A stretch of DNA of 64,000 bases from Actinophytocola oryzae (GCF_004364325.1 NZ_SOCP01000004.1:496001-560000), one strand, 5' to 3'. Positions 8,434 through 17,734 are shown, counted from the first letter of the stretch. Numbers and translations: made by a program. The notes: generated by a model not told the origin, from the letters alone.

Positions 8434-8718
8434 TCAGTCCGCCAGCAGAGCGCGGATCGCCGCATCCCGGTCCGCCGGGAAGACCAGGATGCGCAGGCCG
8501 TTGCCCTCGGGGTCGGGGACCGTCGTGGCCCGGACGCCTGCCTCGTGCAGGCGTTCCTCCACGACCCTGGCCGCCGTGGTCGACGGGACCTTCGCCACCT
8601 CCCGCAGCAGGCCGTAGTCCTTGCGGTGGGCCCTGTCCGTGTCCAGGCTCGACGCCCACCGCAGCACGCCTGCCAGCAGCGCCATCACGCTGAGGCCTAT
8701 CAGCGGGATCCACAGCAC
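8434..8718 (-). CDS. Small membrane-anchored protein
   Basis: Ninety-four residues: one N-terminal membrane segment (LWIPLIGLSVMALLAGVL) followed by a soluble α/β domain of about 65 residues with VVEERLHEAGVRATTVP and NGLRILVFPADRDAAIRALL. The C-terminal part resembles small DUF2007-like signal-transducing folds, but I cannot assign it firmly. The GTG start at 8718 follows AGGAGG with five bases between. The gene is divergent from the mutase gene. Confidence 0.72.
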   Translation of the reverse strand: MLWIPLIGLSVMALLAGVLRWASSLDTDRAHRKDYGLLREVAKVPSTTAARVVEERLHEAGVRATTVPDPEGNGLRILVFPADRDAAIRALLAD

Positions 8719-8812
8719 GGACACCTCCTCATTGTCGCTCCGGTGACCCCGCGCGGCCAGAGGATGACTCTTCCCGGTTGCGGCATTCACCACATACGCG
8801 CTGCCGGGGAGG

Positions 8813-8826
8813 TTACTGGCCAGTAC
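8813..8826. promoter_or_regulatory. TTACY-N4-RGTA operator, copy 1 (meaA/ecm)
   Basis: TTACTGGCCAGTAC is the most palindromic of five related sites in the window (a perfect dyad would be TTACTGGCCAGTAA). It overlaps the probable -10 element TACGCT (8824-8829) of the mutase gene, a position suited to repression. Confidence 0.6.
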
Positions 8827-8859
8827 GCTCTGGGGAACCGTGTCGACGGAGGTGGTCCG

Positions 8860-10884
8860 ATGCCGTACCCGACCGATGACGAGCGGGACCGGCCGTGGGT
8901 CATGCGGACCTACGCCGGGCACTCGTCGGCCGCCGCCTCCAACCGGCTGTACCGGCGCAACATCGACAAGGGGCAGACCGGGCTCTCCGTCGCCTTCGAC
9001 CTCCCCACCCAGACCGGGTACGACCCCGACGACGACCTCGCCCGCGGTGAGGTGGGCAAGGTCGGCGTGCCCGTCAGCCACATCGGCGACATGCGCCAGC
9101 TCTTCGACGGGATCCCCCTCGCCGGCGCCAACACCTCGATGACCATCAACGCCACCGCCATGTGGCTGTTCGCCCTCTACGTGGAGCTCGCCAAGGAACA
9201 GGCCGAGGAACAGGGCGCCGACTGGCACGAGGTCGTCGGCAAGCTCGCCGGGACCACCCAGAACGACATCATCAAGGAGTACCTCTCCCGGGGGACCTAC
9301 GTCTTCCCGCCCGGCCCCAGCCTGCGGCTCATCACCGACATGGTCGCCTGGACCGTCTCCAACGTGCCCAGGTGGAACCCCACCAACATCTGCAGCTACC
9401 ACCTCCAGGAGGCCGGCGCCACGCCCGTCCAGGAGGTTGCCTACGCCATGTGCACGGCCATCGCCGTGCTCGACGCCGTGCGGGACTCCGGGCAGGTACC
9501 CCAGGACAAGATGGGGGAGGTCGTCGCTCGCATCTCCTTCTTCGTCAACGCCGGGGTGCGGTTCGTCGAGGAGATGTGCAAGATGCGGGCCTTCGCCAGG
9601 CTCTGGGACGAGGTCACGCTCGAACGGTACGGCGTGCAGAACCCCAGGCACCGGCGGTTCCGGTACGGCGTCCAGGTCAACTCGCTCGGGCTCACCGAGG
9701 CGCAACCCGAGAACAACGTCCAGCGCATCGTCCTCGAGATGCTCGCCGTCACGCTCTCGCGGGACGCTCGCGCCAGAGCCCTCCAGCTGCCCGCGTGGAA
9801 CGAGGCGCTCGGGCTGCCAAGGCCGTGGGACCAGCAGTGGGCTCTGCGCATGCAGCAGGTACTCGCCTACGAGACGGACCTGTTGGAGTACGAGGACATC
9901 TTCGCGGGCTCCACCGTGATCGAGTCCAAGGTGGACGAACTGGTCAGGGGCGCCAAGGAGGAGATCGCGCGGGTCCAGGAGATGGGCGGTGCGGTCGCGG
10001 CCGTCGAGAGCGGGTACATGAAGACCCAGCTCGTCGCCTCCCTCGCCGAGCGGCGCAGGCGCATCGAGGCGGGCGAGGAGGTCGTGGTCGGCGTGAACCG
10101 CTTCGACACCACCGAACCCAGCCCGCTCGAGGGTGAGGGCGCCATCGAGACGATCAAGGCCGAGGTCGAGCAGGAGGCCGTCGACGCGATCAGGCACTGG
10201 CGCGGCCGACGCAAGCAGTCCGAAGTGGACAAGGCGCTGGACGTCCTCACCGCCGCGGCCCGCACTGACGCGAACCTGATGGAGGCCACCATCGAGTGCG
10301 CGCGGGCCGGCGTCACCACCGGCGAGTGGGCGGGCGCGCTGCGGTCCGTGTTCGGTGAATACCGTGCTCCCACAGGGGTTTCCGGTGCCTCCGCGGCCGG
10401 TGAGGTCAAGGCCGGTCTCACCGCCGTGCGGGACCGTGTCAGCGAGACCGGCGAGGCACTCGGCGGCCGACTGCGCATGCTGGTCGGCAAACCCGGGCTG
10501 GACGGGCATTCCAACGGCGCGGAGCAGATCGCCGTGCGGGCGCGGGACGTCGGCTTCGAGGTGGTCTACCAGGGAATCCGGCTCACCCCGGCCGAGATCG
10601 TGGCCGCCGCCGTCCAGGAGGGTGTGCACGTCGTCGGTCTGTCCATCCTGTCCGGTTCACACCTCGCGGTCGTGCCGGACGTCGTGGACGGTCTGCGTGA
10701 GGCGGGGGCGGCGGACATTCCGGTCGTCGTGGGCGGAATCGTGCCTCCGGCCGACGCCCAGGTCCTCCTGCGACGCGGTGTGGCTAGGGTGTTCACGCCG
10801 AAGGACTACGAGCTCACCGAGATCATGAACGAGATCGTCGACGTGGTCCGGGAGGCGAACGGGATCAACCGCACACCGGGGTGA
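8860..10884 (+). CDS. meaA: Ethylmalonyl-CoA mutase-type B12-dependent acyl-CoA mutase
   Basis: This 674-residue coenzyme-B12 mutase is of the MeaA/Ecm type, which converts ethylmalonyl-CoA to methylsuccinyl-CoA. It carries RPWVMRTYAGHS near the N-terminus, a (βα)8 catalytic domain with NICSYHLQEAGATPVQE (His181) and NSLGLTEAQPENNVQR, then a fused cobalamin-binding domain with KPGLDGHSNGAEQ (Asp548, His550 axial ligand), LSILSGSH and VVVGGI. Start ATG 8860 follows GGAGGTGG. Assignment over methylmalonyl- or isobutyryl-CoA mutase rests on the recognised sequence pattern and on ccr and meaB in the same window. It is followed four bases later by a solute-binding lipoprotein gene. Confidence 0.9.
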   Translation: MPYPTDDERDRPWVMRTYAGHSSAAASNRLYRRNIDKGQTGLSVAFDLPTQTGYDPDDDLARGEVGKVGVPVSHIGDMRQLFDGIPLAGANTSMTINATAMWLFALYVELAKEQAEEQGADWHEVVGKLAGTTQNDIIKEYLSRGTYVFPPGPSLRLITDMVAWTVSNVPRWNPTNICSYHLQEAGATPVQEVAYAMCTAIAVLDAVRDSGQVPQDKMGEVVARISFFVNAGVRFVEEMCKMRAFARLWDEVTLERYGVQNPRHRRFRYGVQVNSLGLTEAQPENNVQRIVLEMLAVTLSRDARARALQLPAWNEALGLPRPWDQQWALRMQQVLAYETDLLEYEDIFAGSTVIESKVDELVRGAKEEIARVQEMGGAVAAVESGYMKTQLVASLAERRRRIEAGEEVVVGVNRFDTTEPSPLEGEGAIETIKAEVEQEAVDAIRHWRGRRKQSEVDKALDVLTAAARTDANLMEATIECARAGVTTGEWAGALRSVFGEYRAPTGVSGASAAGEVKAGLTAVRDRVSETGEALGGRLRMLVGKPGLDGHSNGAEQIAVRARDVGFEVVYQGIRLTPAEIVAAAVQEGVHVVGLSILSGSHLAVVPDVVDGLREAGAADIPVVVGGIVPPADAQVLLRRGVARVFTPKDYELTEIMNEIVDVVREANGINRTPG

Positions 10885-10888
10885 CCAC

Positions 10889-11767
10889 ATGGGCTTGTCG
10901 CGGCGCCAGTTGCTTTCCAGCGCGACACTTCTCGGCGCCGCCGTGCTGGGCGGCTGCACGACGAGAGTCGGCGGCGAGGCCCAGCCGAACCCGGACGACC
11001 TGCGCAGGATCACCGAGACCCCGCCGCCACCGACCCACGACACCGTCTCGATCGGCATCATCGCCTTCGAGCCCTACACCGAGGGGACCGGCGCGCAGCT
11101 CAAGGGGCCGATCCCCGACGTGGCGCGGAAGATCCTCACGGACATGGGCGTGCCCGCCGTCAAGTTCCTCCTGCTGAACCAGCAGGACATGGTCCTCGCG
11201 GCGATGGCGGCCGGCAGGATCGACATCGCGGGTGGACTCGTGCTCACGCCCGCCTCCTGCCACGGGCTGAAGTTCTCCGAGCCGGACTTCGTGTCCGGCA
11301 CCGCCTTCGCCGTACCGGCGGGCAATCCCAAGGGGCTCAGGACCTTCGCGGACGTCGCCGCCCAGGGCGCCAAGGTCGCGGTCGTGGCCGGGTCCCCGGA
11401 GAAGACGGACGCACTGCGGGGCGGGGCCAAGGCCATCGTCGAGATGCCCGAGCCGAACGCGATCCTCCAGGCGGTCAGGAACGGACAGGCCGACTGCTTC
11501 GCCTTCGACGACATCACCCTGCGGCACATGGTGAAGACCATCGGACAGGGCCTCGAGGTGGCGGCCCCGTTCATGCCGGACGGGCGCCTGCCCTTCGTCG
11601 GTGCCTACGCGTTCCAGGAGAACACCACGCTCCTCGACGACTTCAACGACGGACTGAAGAAACTCCACGACTCCGGTGAGTGGCTGCGGATGGTCACACC
11701 GTTCGACTTCACCGAGAACAACGCGCCGCCCGCCGACCTGACGGCGGAGAAGGCGTGTGTCGGATAG
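10889..11767 (+). CDS. Family-3 solute-binding lipoprotein (EhuB-like), orphan
   Basis: A 292-residue extracellular substrate-binding protein. The N-terminus has a signal with twin arginine (SRRQLLSSATLLGAAVLGGC) and a lipobox ending LGGC, so it is a membrane-anchored lipoprotein, possibly Tat-exported. Two lobes of SBP_bac_3 type follow, with IGIIAFEPYTE, MAAGRIDIAGG and AVRNGQADCFAFDD. It resembles polar amino acid and ectoine binding proteins. No ABC permease or ATPase is adjacent. It starts four bases after the mutase stop with GGGGTGA inside the mutase end, so it is probably co-transcribed; why is unclear. Confidence 0.85.
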   Translation: MGLSRRQLLSSATLLGAAVLGGCTTRVGGEAQPNPDDLRRITETPPPPTHDTVSIGIIAFEPYTEGTGAQLKGPIPDVARKILTDMGVPAVKFLLLNQQDMVLAAMAAGRIDIAGGLVLTPASCHGLKFSEPDFVSGTAFAVPAGNPKGLRTFADVAAQGAKVAVVAGSPEKTDALRGGAKAIVEMPEPNAILQAVRNGQADCFAFDDITLRHMVKTIGQGLEVAAPFMPDGRLPFVGAYAFQENTTLLDDFNDGLKKLHDSGEWLRMVTPFDFTENNAPPADLTAEKACVG

Positions 11768-11782
11768 CCGTAGAGTGCGGGT

Positions 11783-12556
11783 ATGGCGGACTACGAGCAC
11801 ATCGCGGTCAAGGAGGACGGCGACACGGTTCGGATCACCATGAACCGGCCGTCGCGGCGCAACTCCCTGTCCCACGAGCACCTGACCGAGCTGCTGGCCG
11901 CGTTCGAGCAGGCGGGCACCACCGCCGCGACCGGCATCGTGCTGGCGGGGGAGGGCCCGGTGTTCTCGGCGGGCCACGACTTCGGCGACGTCGCGTCGCG
12001 TGACCTCGCCGGGGTGCGGGAGCTGCTGCGGCTGTGCACCACGCTGATGCGGACCATCCAGTCGGTGCCGCAGGTCGTCGTCGCCAGGGTGCACGGCCTC
12101 GCGACCGCGGCAGGCTGCCAGCTCGTCGCGTCGTGTGACCTGGCCGTGGCCGGTGAGTCGGCCGGGTTCGCGCTGCCGGGTGGCAAGGGCGGCTGGTTCT
12201 GCCACACCCCCGCGGTGCCGGTGGCCCGCTCGATCGGGCGCAAGCGGCTGATGGAGCTGGTGCTCACCGGCGACGCCGTCGACGCCGCGACCGCGCTGGA
12301 GTGGGGCCTGGTGAACAAGGTCGTGCCCGACGACCAGCTGGACCAGGCCGTCGACCACCTGCTCGTGCGTGCCACGCGCGGCAGCCGGGCCAGCAAGGCA
12401 CTCGGCAAGCAGACGATCTACGCCCAGCTCGACCGGCCGGAGGCCGATGCCTACGCGGTGGCGCTGGAGGTCATGGCGTCGGCGTCGCAGATGCCTGGCG
12501 CTCGGGAGGGGATGGCGGCGTTCCTGGAGAAGCGTCCTCCGGAGTGGCCGGACTGA
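11783..12556 (+). CDS. Enoyl-CoA hydratase/isomerase (crotonase) family protein
   Basis: A 257-residue crotonase-fold protein. The first oxyanion element appears as GPVFSAGHDFGDV and the second as ATAAGCQLVASCDLAVAG. Where classical hydratases have a catalytic Glu, the sequence reads FALPGGKGGWFCHTPAVP; this and the overall pattern resemble the ECHDC3-like subgroup, so hydratase activity is not assured. The promoter reads TAGAGT, six bases, ATG, with no ribosome-binding site, hence leaderless. Its last 86 bp overlap the convergent MFS gene. Confidence 0.87.
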   Translation: MADYEHIAVKEDGDTVRITMNRPSRRNSLSHEHLTELLAAFEQAGTTAATGIVLAGEGPVFSAGHDFGDVASRDLAGVRELLRLCTTLMRTIQSVPQVVVARVHGLATAAGCQLVASCDLAVAGESAGFALPGGKGGWFCHTPAVPVARSIGRKRLMELVLTGDAVDAATALEWGLVNKVVPDDQLDQAVDHLLVRATRGSRASKALGKQTIYAQLDRPEADAYAVALEVMASASQMPGAREGMAAFLEKRPPEWPD

Positions 12557-13682
12557 GCATCCCGGCGCCTGCGACCGCGACCAGGCAGAACACCGCCACC
12601 AGCAGGAACGTGAGGTTCAGCGGCATCAGGTGGGTCATCGGCCCGATGATGGCCGGCCCGGCGAGGATCCCCAGGTAGCCGACGCCCGCGACCCGCGATA
12701 CGTTCGCGCCCGCGTTGTCGCGGTCGGCGTGCCCCGCCGCGCTGAACAGCTGCGGCGCCGACCCGGACAGGCCGATGCCGAAGACCCCCCAGCCGACGAT
12801 CGCGAGCCACGCAACCGGCGCGAGCGCGGTGGTCAGCACCCCGACCGCCGCGACGGCCGCGCCCCAGCGCACGACCGCGACCGAGCCGACCCGCGCGACC
12901 ACGGGGTCGGTGAGCAGCCTGCCGACCGTCATGGCCGCGGCGAACGAGCCGAAGGCCAGCGCGGCGGTGCCGGGCTGGGCGTCGAGGATGGTCTGCAGGT
13001 GCAGCACGCTCCAGTCGTTGGCGACGCCCTCGGACAGCATGAGCAGCAGGGCCAGCCCCGCCATCACCCAGATCCGGCCCGGCGTGCGCCTACGTTGCCT
13101 CGGACCCTCCGCGACAGGCCTCGGCGCACGTCGCAGCAGCGTGGGTGTGGCGGCGGCCGCGATCACGAGCGCGATCACGGTGGCGATCGTGAAGGTCGTC
13201 ACCGGTGCCCAGCCCCAGCTCAGCGTGCGGGCGCCGACGAGTGCGGCGACGAACCCGCCGATCGACCAGACGGCGTGGAACGCGGACATGACCGGCCTGC
13301 CGTAGGCGTGCTCCACCTCGACGGCGTGCGCGTTCATGCTCACGTCGAGCGCGCCGTTGCCGAGGCCGAGGGTCAGCAGCGCGGCGCCGAGCGCGAACCC
13401 GCTGGTCGCGAGGCCCGGCAGGATCAGCGCCAGGGCACACAGCACGGCACTGACCGGGACGACGCGGTGCGTGCCGAAGCGGTCGGCGAGCGGGCCCGCG
13501 ACCTGCATGCCCAGGAACGCGCCGCCGCCGAGGAGCAGCAGGAGCAGGCCGAGCGTCGCGTGGCTGACACCCGCTCGTCGCTCGGCGGCTGGGATGTGGA
13601 CGAGCCACATGCCGACGACGAACCCGTTGAGGGCGAAGAACGCGAAGGTGGCCGCCCTGGCGCGCCGCAAACGTTTGTCCAC
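12471..13682 (-). CDS. MFS transporter
   Basis: A 403-residue major facilitator with about twelve hydrophobic segments. The motif-A region between helices 2 and 3 reads GPLADRFGTHRVVPV, and LGLGNGALDVSMNAHAVEVE lies in helix 4, as in YbjJ/FucP-like members with a sugar or drug range. The C-terminal tail is Pro/Ser-rich and cytosolic. The GTG start at 13682 is preceded by TAATCT and six bases, so the transcript is predicted leaderless. The 3' end overlaps the crotonase gene by 86 bp in antisense. Confidence 0.9.
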   Translation of the reverse strand: MDKRLRRARAATFAFFALNGFVVGMWLVHIPAAERRAGVSHATLGLLLLLLGGGAFLGMQVAGPLADRFGTHRVVPVSAVLCALALILPGLATSGFALGAALLTLGLGNGALDVSMNAHAVEVEHAYGRPVMSAFHAVWSIGGFVAALVGARTLSWGWAPVTTFTIATVIALVIAAAATPTLLRRAPRPVAEGPRQRRRTPGRIWVMAGLALLLMLSEGVANDWSVLHLQTILDAQPGTAALAFGSFAAAMTVGRLLTDPVVARVGSVAVVRWGAAVAAVGVLTTALAPVAWLAIVGWGVFGIGLSGSAPQLFSAAGHADRDNAGANVSRVAGVGYLGILAGPAIIGPMTHLMPLNLTFLLVAVFCLVAVAGAGMLSPATPEDASPGTPPSPPERQASATPTP

Positions 13683-13809
13683 ACTCGCAGATTACTGACG
13701 CCTCCCGACCACGGGGGAATCCCCTTTCCTCCAGGTCATCATTTCGGCGGACCGGATCTCACTCCTCGCGCCGACGGCCGCACCCCCGCTGATGTGCTGT
13801 GATGGGTCG

Positions 13810-15009
13810 GTGAACGCGATGATCGAGCGGCTGCTCGGGTGGGCGGGCCCACGCGTGCCGCTGCTGCAGGCCATCGTGCTGTTCGGGCTCGGTGTCGCCG
13901 TGCTCGCCGCGGGCATGCCCGTGTTCGCCGGGATCGGCCAGCACGTGCTGGCGCCGAGTCACCCCCTCCGGCTCGTCACGCTCGCGATCCTGTGCGGCGC
14001 GGAGCTGCTGCGGCAGCGGGCGCCGGAGATCGCGCTGACGGTCGCGTTGGTCGTCGCGGGCGTCGAGCTGACCTACGGCGTGTCGATCGCGACCGTGCTC
14101 GTGTTCGCCGACCTGCTGTTCGCGGCCACGGTGTTCGGGTCGCGGCGCACGAACCAGGTCGTGGTGTGGGGCACCGGTGCGGTGGTGCTCGGACTGGTGG
14201 TCGTGTCGGTCGCGTCGGCACACGACATCAAGGACGTCGTGGTCACGTTGCTGCAGGTGTGCAGCCTGCCGCTGATCCCCGTCTGGTGGGGCATGAACGT
14301 GCGGCACCACCGCGAGGCCGCCGCGGCGGAGCGGGCGCGGGCCGACCAGCTGGCGCGGATCGCCGAGCTGGACCGGGACGCGGCCGTGCGGGCGGAGCGG
14401 TCACGGATGGCGCGGGACCTCCACGACGTGATCGCCGGGCACCTGTCGGCGATCGCGATCCAGTCGTCCGCCGCGTTGTCCACCGTGGACGGTGACCGGG
14501 CGGCGACGCGGCGCGTGCTGGAGTCCGTGCGGGAGAACAGCGTCCGGTCGCTGAACGAGATGCGGGCGATGATCCACCTGCTGCACGAGGCCGACGAGTC
14601 CACTGTGGAGCGGCTGGCGCCCGCCCGGTTGCGTGACCTGGCACTGCTCGTGGAGTCCGCGCGGGCTGCCGGGCTGGACGTGGACGCGTGTTCCGACGTC
14701 GAGGGGGAGCTGCCCGCGGCGGTCGACCTGTCGGCGTACCGGATCGTGCAGGAGGCGTTGACGAACGTGGTGAAGCACGCGCCGGGCGCGCGGGCCTCGG
14801 TGTCCGTGGGTCGGGCGGACGGGGCGCTCGTGGTCGAGGTGGTCAACGAGCGGACGGCCGTGGGCGCGGAGCCCGCTCTGGACGGTGGCCGAGGGTTGCT
14901 GAACATGCGGGAGCGCGCGCAGGCCGTCGGTGGTGTGCTGGTGGCGGGGCCGCACGAGAGGGTGTGGCGGGTGCGGGCGGAGCTGCCCGCGGAGGAGGAG
15001 CTGTCGTGA
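13810..15009 (+). CDS. DesK/NarX-type sensor histidine kinase
   Basis: A roughly 399-residue kinase with an N-terminal block of about five membrane segments (residues 10-160), a short coiled linker (EAAAAERARADQLARI), a HisKA_3 domain with MARDLHDVIAGHLSAIAIQ (His205 from this start), and an HATPase_c domain with IVQEALTNVVKHAPGARA and DGGRGLLNMRERA. Several starts are possible. GTG 13810 is chosen because TGTGAT lies six bases before it; ATG 13792 and ATG 13819 are alternatives. The stop overlaps the start of the response regulator (GTGA). Confidence 0.9.
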   Translation: MNAMIERLLGWAGPRVPLLQAIVLFGLGVAVLAAGMPVFAGIGQHVLAPSHPLRLVTLAILCGAELLRQRAPEIALTVALVVAGVELTYGVSIATVLVFADLLFAATVFGSRRTNQVVVWGTGAVVLGLVVVSVASAHDIKDVVVTLLQVCSLPLIPVWWGMNVRHHREAAAAERARADQLARIAELDRDAAVRAERSRMARDLHDVIAGHLSAIAIQSSAALSTVDGDRAATRRVLESVRENSVRSLNEMRAMIHLLHEADESTVERLAPARLRDLALLVESARAAGLDVDACSDVEGELPAAVDLSAYRIVQEALTNVVKHAPGARASVSVGRADGALVVEVVNERTAVGAEPALDGGRGLLNMRERAQAVGGVLVAGPHERVWRVRAELPAEEELS

Positions 15010-15647
15010 GCATCCGGGTGCTGGTCGCCGACGACCACGCGGCGATCCGCGCCGGCCTGACCATGATCCTCGACGGTGCGCCGGACATCTGCGTCGTGGC
15101 GGAGGCCGAGGACGGCGCCGCGGCGGTGCGGAAGGCTGCGGCACTGCGGCCGGACGTCGTGCTGATGGACGTGCGGATGCCGGGCACGGACGGCATCGAG
15201 GCGACCCGTCAGGTGATCGAGGCGGGCAGCGCGCAGGTGATCGTGCTGACGACGTTCGACATGGACGAGTACGTCTACGGCGCCATGCGGGCAGGCGCGG
15301 CGGGCTTCCTGCTGAAGTCGGTGGACGCGACCCGGCTGCTCGAGTCGGTCCGCCTGGTGGCAGCGGGTGACGGCGTCATAGAGCCGAGTGTCACCCGCAG
15401 GTTGATGGCGACTTTCGCGTCGGTCCCCGAGCCGGTGGTGCCGCCGTCGCTGGCCGAGCTGACGCAGCGTGAGCACGACGTGCTGCTGTGCCTCGGCGAG
15501 GGCCTGTCGAACCAGCAGATCGCGCGGCGGCTCGGGGTCGGCGAGGCGACGGTGAAGACGCACGTGTCGCGGGTGCTGACCAAGCTCGACCTGCGATCAC
15601 GCGTGCAGGCGGCGGTGCTCGCGAAGGACGCCGGGCTGGTCGGCTAG
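15006..15647 (+). CDS. NarL/LuxR-type response regulator
   Basis: A 213-residue response regulator, translationally coupled to its kinase through a GTGA overlap. The receiver domain has Asp9-Asp10, phospho-acceptor Asp55 (VVLMDVRMPG) and Lys in GFLLKSV. The C-terminal LuxR HTH reads LTQREHDVLLCLGEGLSNQQ and VGEATVKTHVSRVLTKLDL. The target is unknown. Its stop codon TAG forms the first half of the TAGCCT -10 element of nucS. Confidence 0.94.
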   Translation: MSIRVLVADDHAAIRAGLTMILDGAPDICVVAEAEDGAAAVRKAAALRPDVVLMDVRMPGTDGIEATRQVIEAGSAQVIVLTTFDMDEYVYGAMRAGAAGFLLKSVDATRLLESVRLVAAGDGVIEPSVTRRLMATFASVPEPVVPPSLAELTQREHDVLLCLGEGLSNQQIARRLGVGEATVKTHVSRVLTKLDLRSRVQAAVLAKDAGLVG

Positions 15648-15656
15648 CCTTCTTCG

Positions 15657-16316
15657 GTGCGTCTCGTGATCGCTCGCTGCCAGGTCGACTACGCAGGCCG
15701 GCTGACCGCCCACCTCCCCATGGCCACCAGGTTGCTGCTGGTGAAGGCCGACGGTTCGGTGTCAGTGCACTCGGATGACCGGGCGTACAAGCCGCTGAAC
15801 TGGATGAGCCCGCCGTGCTGGCTGACCGAGGAGCCGGGCACGTGGACGGTGGCCAACAAGGGTGGCGAGAAGCTGGTCATCACGCTCGAGGAGGTCCTGC
15901 ACGACTCGGCCCACGAGCTGGGTGCCGAGCCGGGGCTGGTCAAGGACGGTGTCGAGGCTCACCTGCAGGAGCTGCTGGCCGAACACATCACCACACTGGG
16001 TGACGGTTATTCACTCATTCGGCGTGAGTACATGACCGCGATCGGGCCGGTGGACATCCTCTGCCGGGACGCGGTCGGCACGACGGTGGCCGTGGAGATC
16101 AAGCGCCGGGGCGAGATCGACGGCGTCGAGCAGCTGACCCGCTACCTGGAGCTGCTGAACCGGGACCCGCTGCTGGCCCCCGTCCATGGCGTGTTCGCCG
16201 CGCAGCTGATCAAGCCCCAGGCCCGCACACTGGCCGAGGACCGCGGCATCCGCTGTGTGACCCTCGACTACAACGGACTGCGCGGCATCGAGTCGGACGA
16301 GTTCCGGCTGTTCTGA
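15657..16316 (+). CDS. nucS: Mismatch-specific endonuclease NucS/EndoMS
   Basis: NucS is the key nuclease of the MutS/MutL-independent mismatch repair of Actinobacteria and Archaea; it cleaves both strands at mismatches and interacts with the β-clamp. The 219-residue protein has an N-terminal binding domain ([24 protein letters not shown]) and a C-terminal PD-(D/E)XK-type nuclease domain with [16 protein letters not shown] and [20 protein letters not shown]. Length and ends match the family. GTG 15657 follows TAGCCT and six bases, a leaderless arrangement with the -10 overlapping the preceding stop codon. Confidence 0.97.
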   Translation: MRLVIARCQVDYAGRLTAHLPMATRLLLVKADGSVSVHSDDRAYKPLNWMSPPCWLTEEPGTWTVANKGGEKLVITLEEVLHDSAHELGAEPGLVKDGVEAHLQELLAEHITTLGDGYSLIRREYMTAIGPVDILCRDAVGTTVAVEIKRRGEIDGVEQLTRYLELLNRDPLLAPVHGVFAAQLIKPQARTLAEDRGIRCVTLDYNGLRGIESDEFRLF

Positions 16317-16320
16317 GCCC

Positions 16321-16665
16321 GTGACCCCGGATCTGACGGTGCGTGACCTGGGTGCGTGGGCCAGGGTGCAGGCAGAACGCCTGCGCGAGGGTCTGGCCCC
16401 CGACGCGGCGGGTCATCCCGCGTACGTGCTCGCGCAGGCCGCGAAGCTCGCCGAGGAGGTCGGTGAGCTGCAGGCCGAGGTGCTCGGGCAGGCCGGCTAC
16501 CAGCGCAGGAGCAAGGGCGTGGACTTCACGGCCGAGACCATGTCGGACGAGCTGGCCGACGTCGTGATCTGCGTCGCGATGCTCGCGGGGTCCTACGGCG
16601 TCGATCTCGGCGCGGCCGTCGCCGCCAAGATCGAGAAGCTCGAGGCCCGCTGGTCAGGCGGGTGA
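16321..16665 (+). CDS. MazG-like nucleotide pyrophosphohydrolase
   Basis: A 114-residue all-α NTP-pyrophosphatase of the MazG superfamily. The Mg-binding pattern is present as KLAEEVGELQAE and, 38 residues on, DELADVVICVAML. Such proteins hydrolyse non-canonical or excess (d)NTPs to monophosphates. Placement four bases after nucS suggests a joint role in limiting replication errors, which is inference. The start is GTG 16321. Confidence 0.85.
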   Translation: MTPDLTVRDLGAWARVQAERLREGLAPDAAGHPAYVLAQAAKLAEEVGELQAEVLGQAGYQRRSKGVDFTAETMSDELADVVICVAMLAGSYGVDLGAAVAAKIEKLEARWSGG

Positions 16666-16724
16666 GGACCGTTGATTCGGGTGTTCCGTGCACGCGCGTC
16701 GGACGTGATGGCTACGGTGCACGT

Positions 16725-17723
16725 GTGAGGCGCGCCCTTGTCCTACTGACCACGGTCGTCGTCGCCGTCGGGCTTGCCGGTTGTGGTGAGGCCGTCGACA
16801 CGGCGAAGCAGACGTTCCCGCGTAGCACGGTGCCCGCGGGGCAGGGTGGCGACGAGAACGGCGGCAGCGCGACCGGCAAGCCGAAGACCAACGACCCGGC
16901 GTTCAGCAACGACAAGCTGCGCACGCTCGACCCGTGCGGCCTGCTCACCGACGACATCCTGTCCGCGCTCGGCAAACCGGCCGACAACAGCCCCGAGGAC
17001 TTCGGGAACTGCGCGAACTACATGAAGGACAAGGACGGCAAGGACCTCAGCATCACCCTGTACGTCGGCGAGACGATCAACGGGGCCGAGAGTGCCGACG
17101 AGAACATCGGCGGCCTGCCCGCGATGGTCAGTGAGCTGGACGACCACAGCGCGTGCTTCGTCAGCGTCATCACCTCGACCAACCCGAACTTCGGCATCCG
17201 CGTCCAGGTCGGCGGCGACGGCGACGACCTGTGTGGCACCGGGCGAACGCTGCTCACCAGCGTGGTCGACCTGGTTCGCGAGGACCCGCCCCAGCGCGAG
17301 GAGAAGAAGGGGTCGATCGCGGAGTCCGACCCGTGTGCGCTGCTGGAGCCCGGTGCGTTGAAGACGGCACTTGGCGGGGTGGACACGACGATCTCGCCGT
17401 ACACGCTGCACTGGTGCAACTGGATCGGCGACAAGATCACGGCCGGGGTCTGGTTCCGCACCGGCTACGACCCGAAGGACTCCTCGGTCGACGCCGGGCA
17501 GCCGGTGGATCTGGGTAATGGTCTGACGGTTTACCAGACGGCCGAGACCAGTAACGGTGCGTCGTGTCGGTTGGTGTGGCGCCACCGCTCGACGGGCGCC
17601 GACGGGGCGGACGAGATCATCGAGGTCGACCTCGACAACTCCGAACCCGCCCAGGGCGACAACGGCTGCGCAACCGCGACGGCGATCGTGCAACTACTCG
17701 TGCCCGCACTGCCGAAACCCTGA
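16725..17723 (+). CDS. DUF3558-type lipoprotein with two related halves
   Basis: A 332-residue secreted lipoprotein. The signal VRRALVLLTTVVVAVGLAGC ends in a lipobox with the lipidated Cys at position 20, followed by a Gly/Thr-rich linker. Two DUF3558-like modules follow, each opening with DPCGLL or DPCALL and containing paired cysteines (GNCANYM, HWCNW, NGCATA). DUF3558 proteins are abundant in Pseudonocardiales; function unknown. GTG 16725 follows TACGGT plus six bases, so it is predicted leaderless; an upstream GTG would place a polar stretch before the signal. Confidence 0.86.
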   Translation: MRRALVLLTTVVVAVGLAGCGEAVDTAKQTFPRSTVPAGQGGDENGGSATGKPKTNDPAFSNDKLRTLDPCGLLTDDILSALGKPADNSPEDFGNCANYMKDKDGKDLSITLYVGETINGAESADENIGGLPAMVSELDDHSACFVSVITSTNPNFGIRVQVGGDGDDLCGTGRTLLTSVVDLVREDPPQREEKKGSIAESDPCALLEPGALKTALGGVDTTISPYTLHWCNWIGDKITAGVWFRTGYDPKDSSVDAGQPVDLGNGLTVYQTAETSNGASCRLVWRHRSTGADGADEIIEVDLDNSEPAQGDNGCATATAIVQLLVPALPKP

Positions 17724-17734
17724 CCCTTGTTGGC

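Noticed and set aside
8434..10629. A 731-codon minus-strand open frame opposite the B12 mutase
   Set aside because: Only its last 94 codons (8434-8718) encode a plausible protein with its own ribosome-binding site; the rest is a shadow of the mutase.
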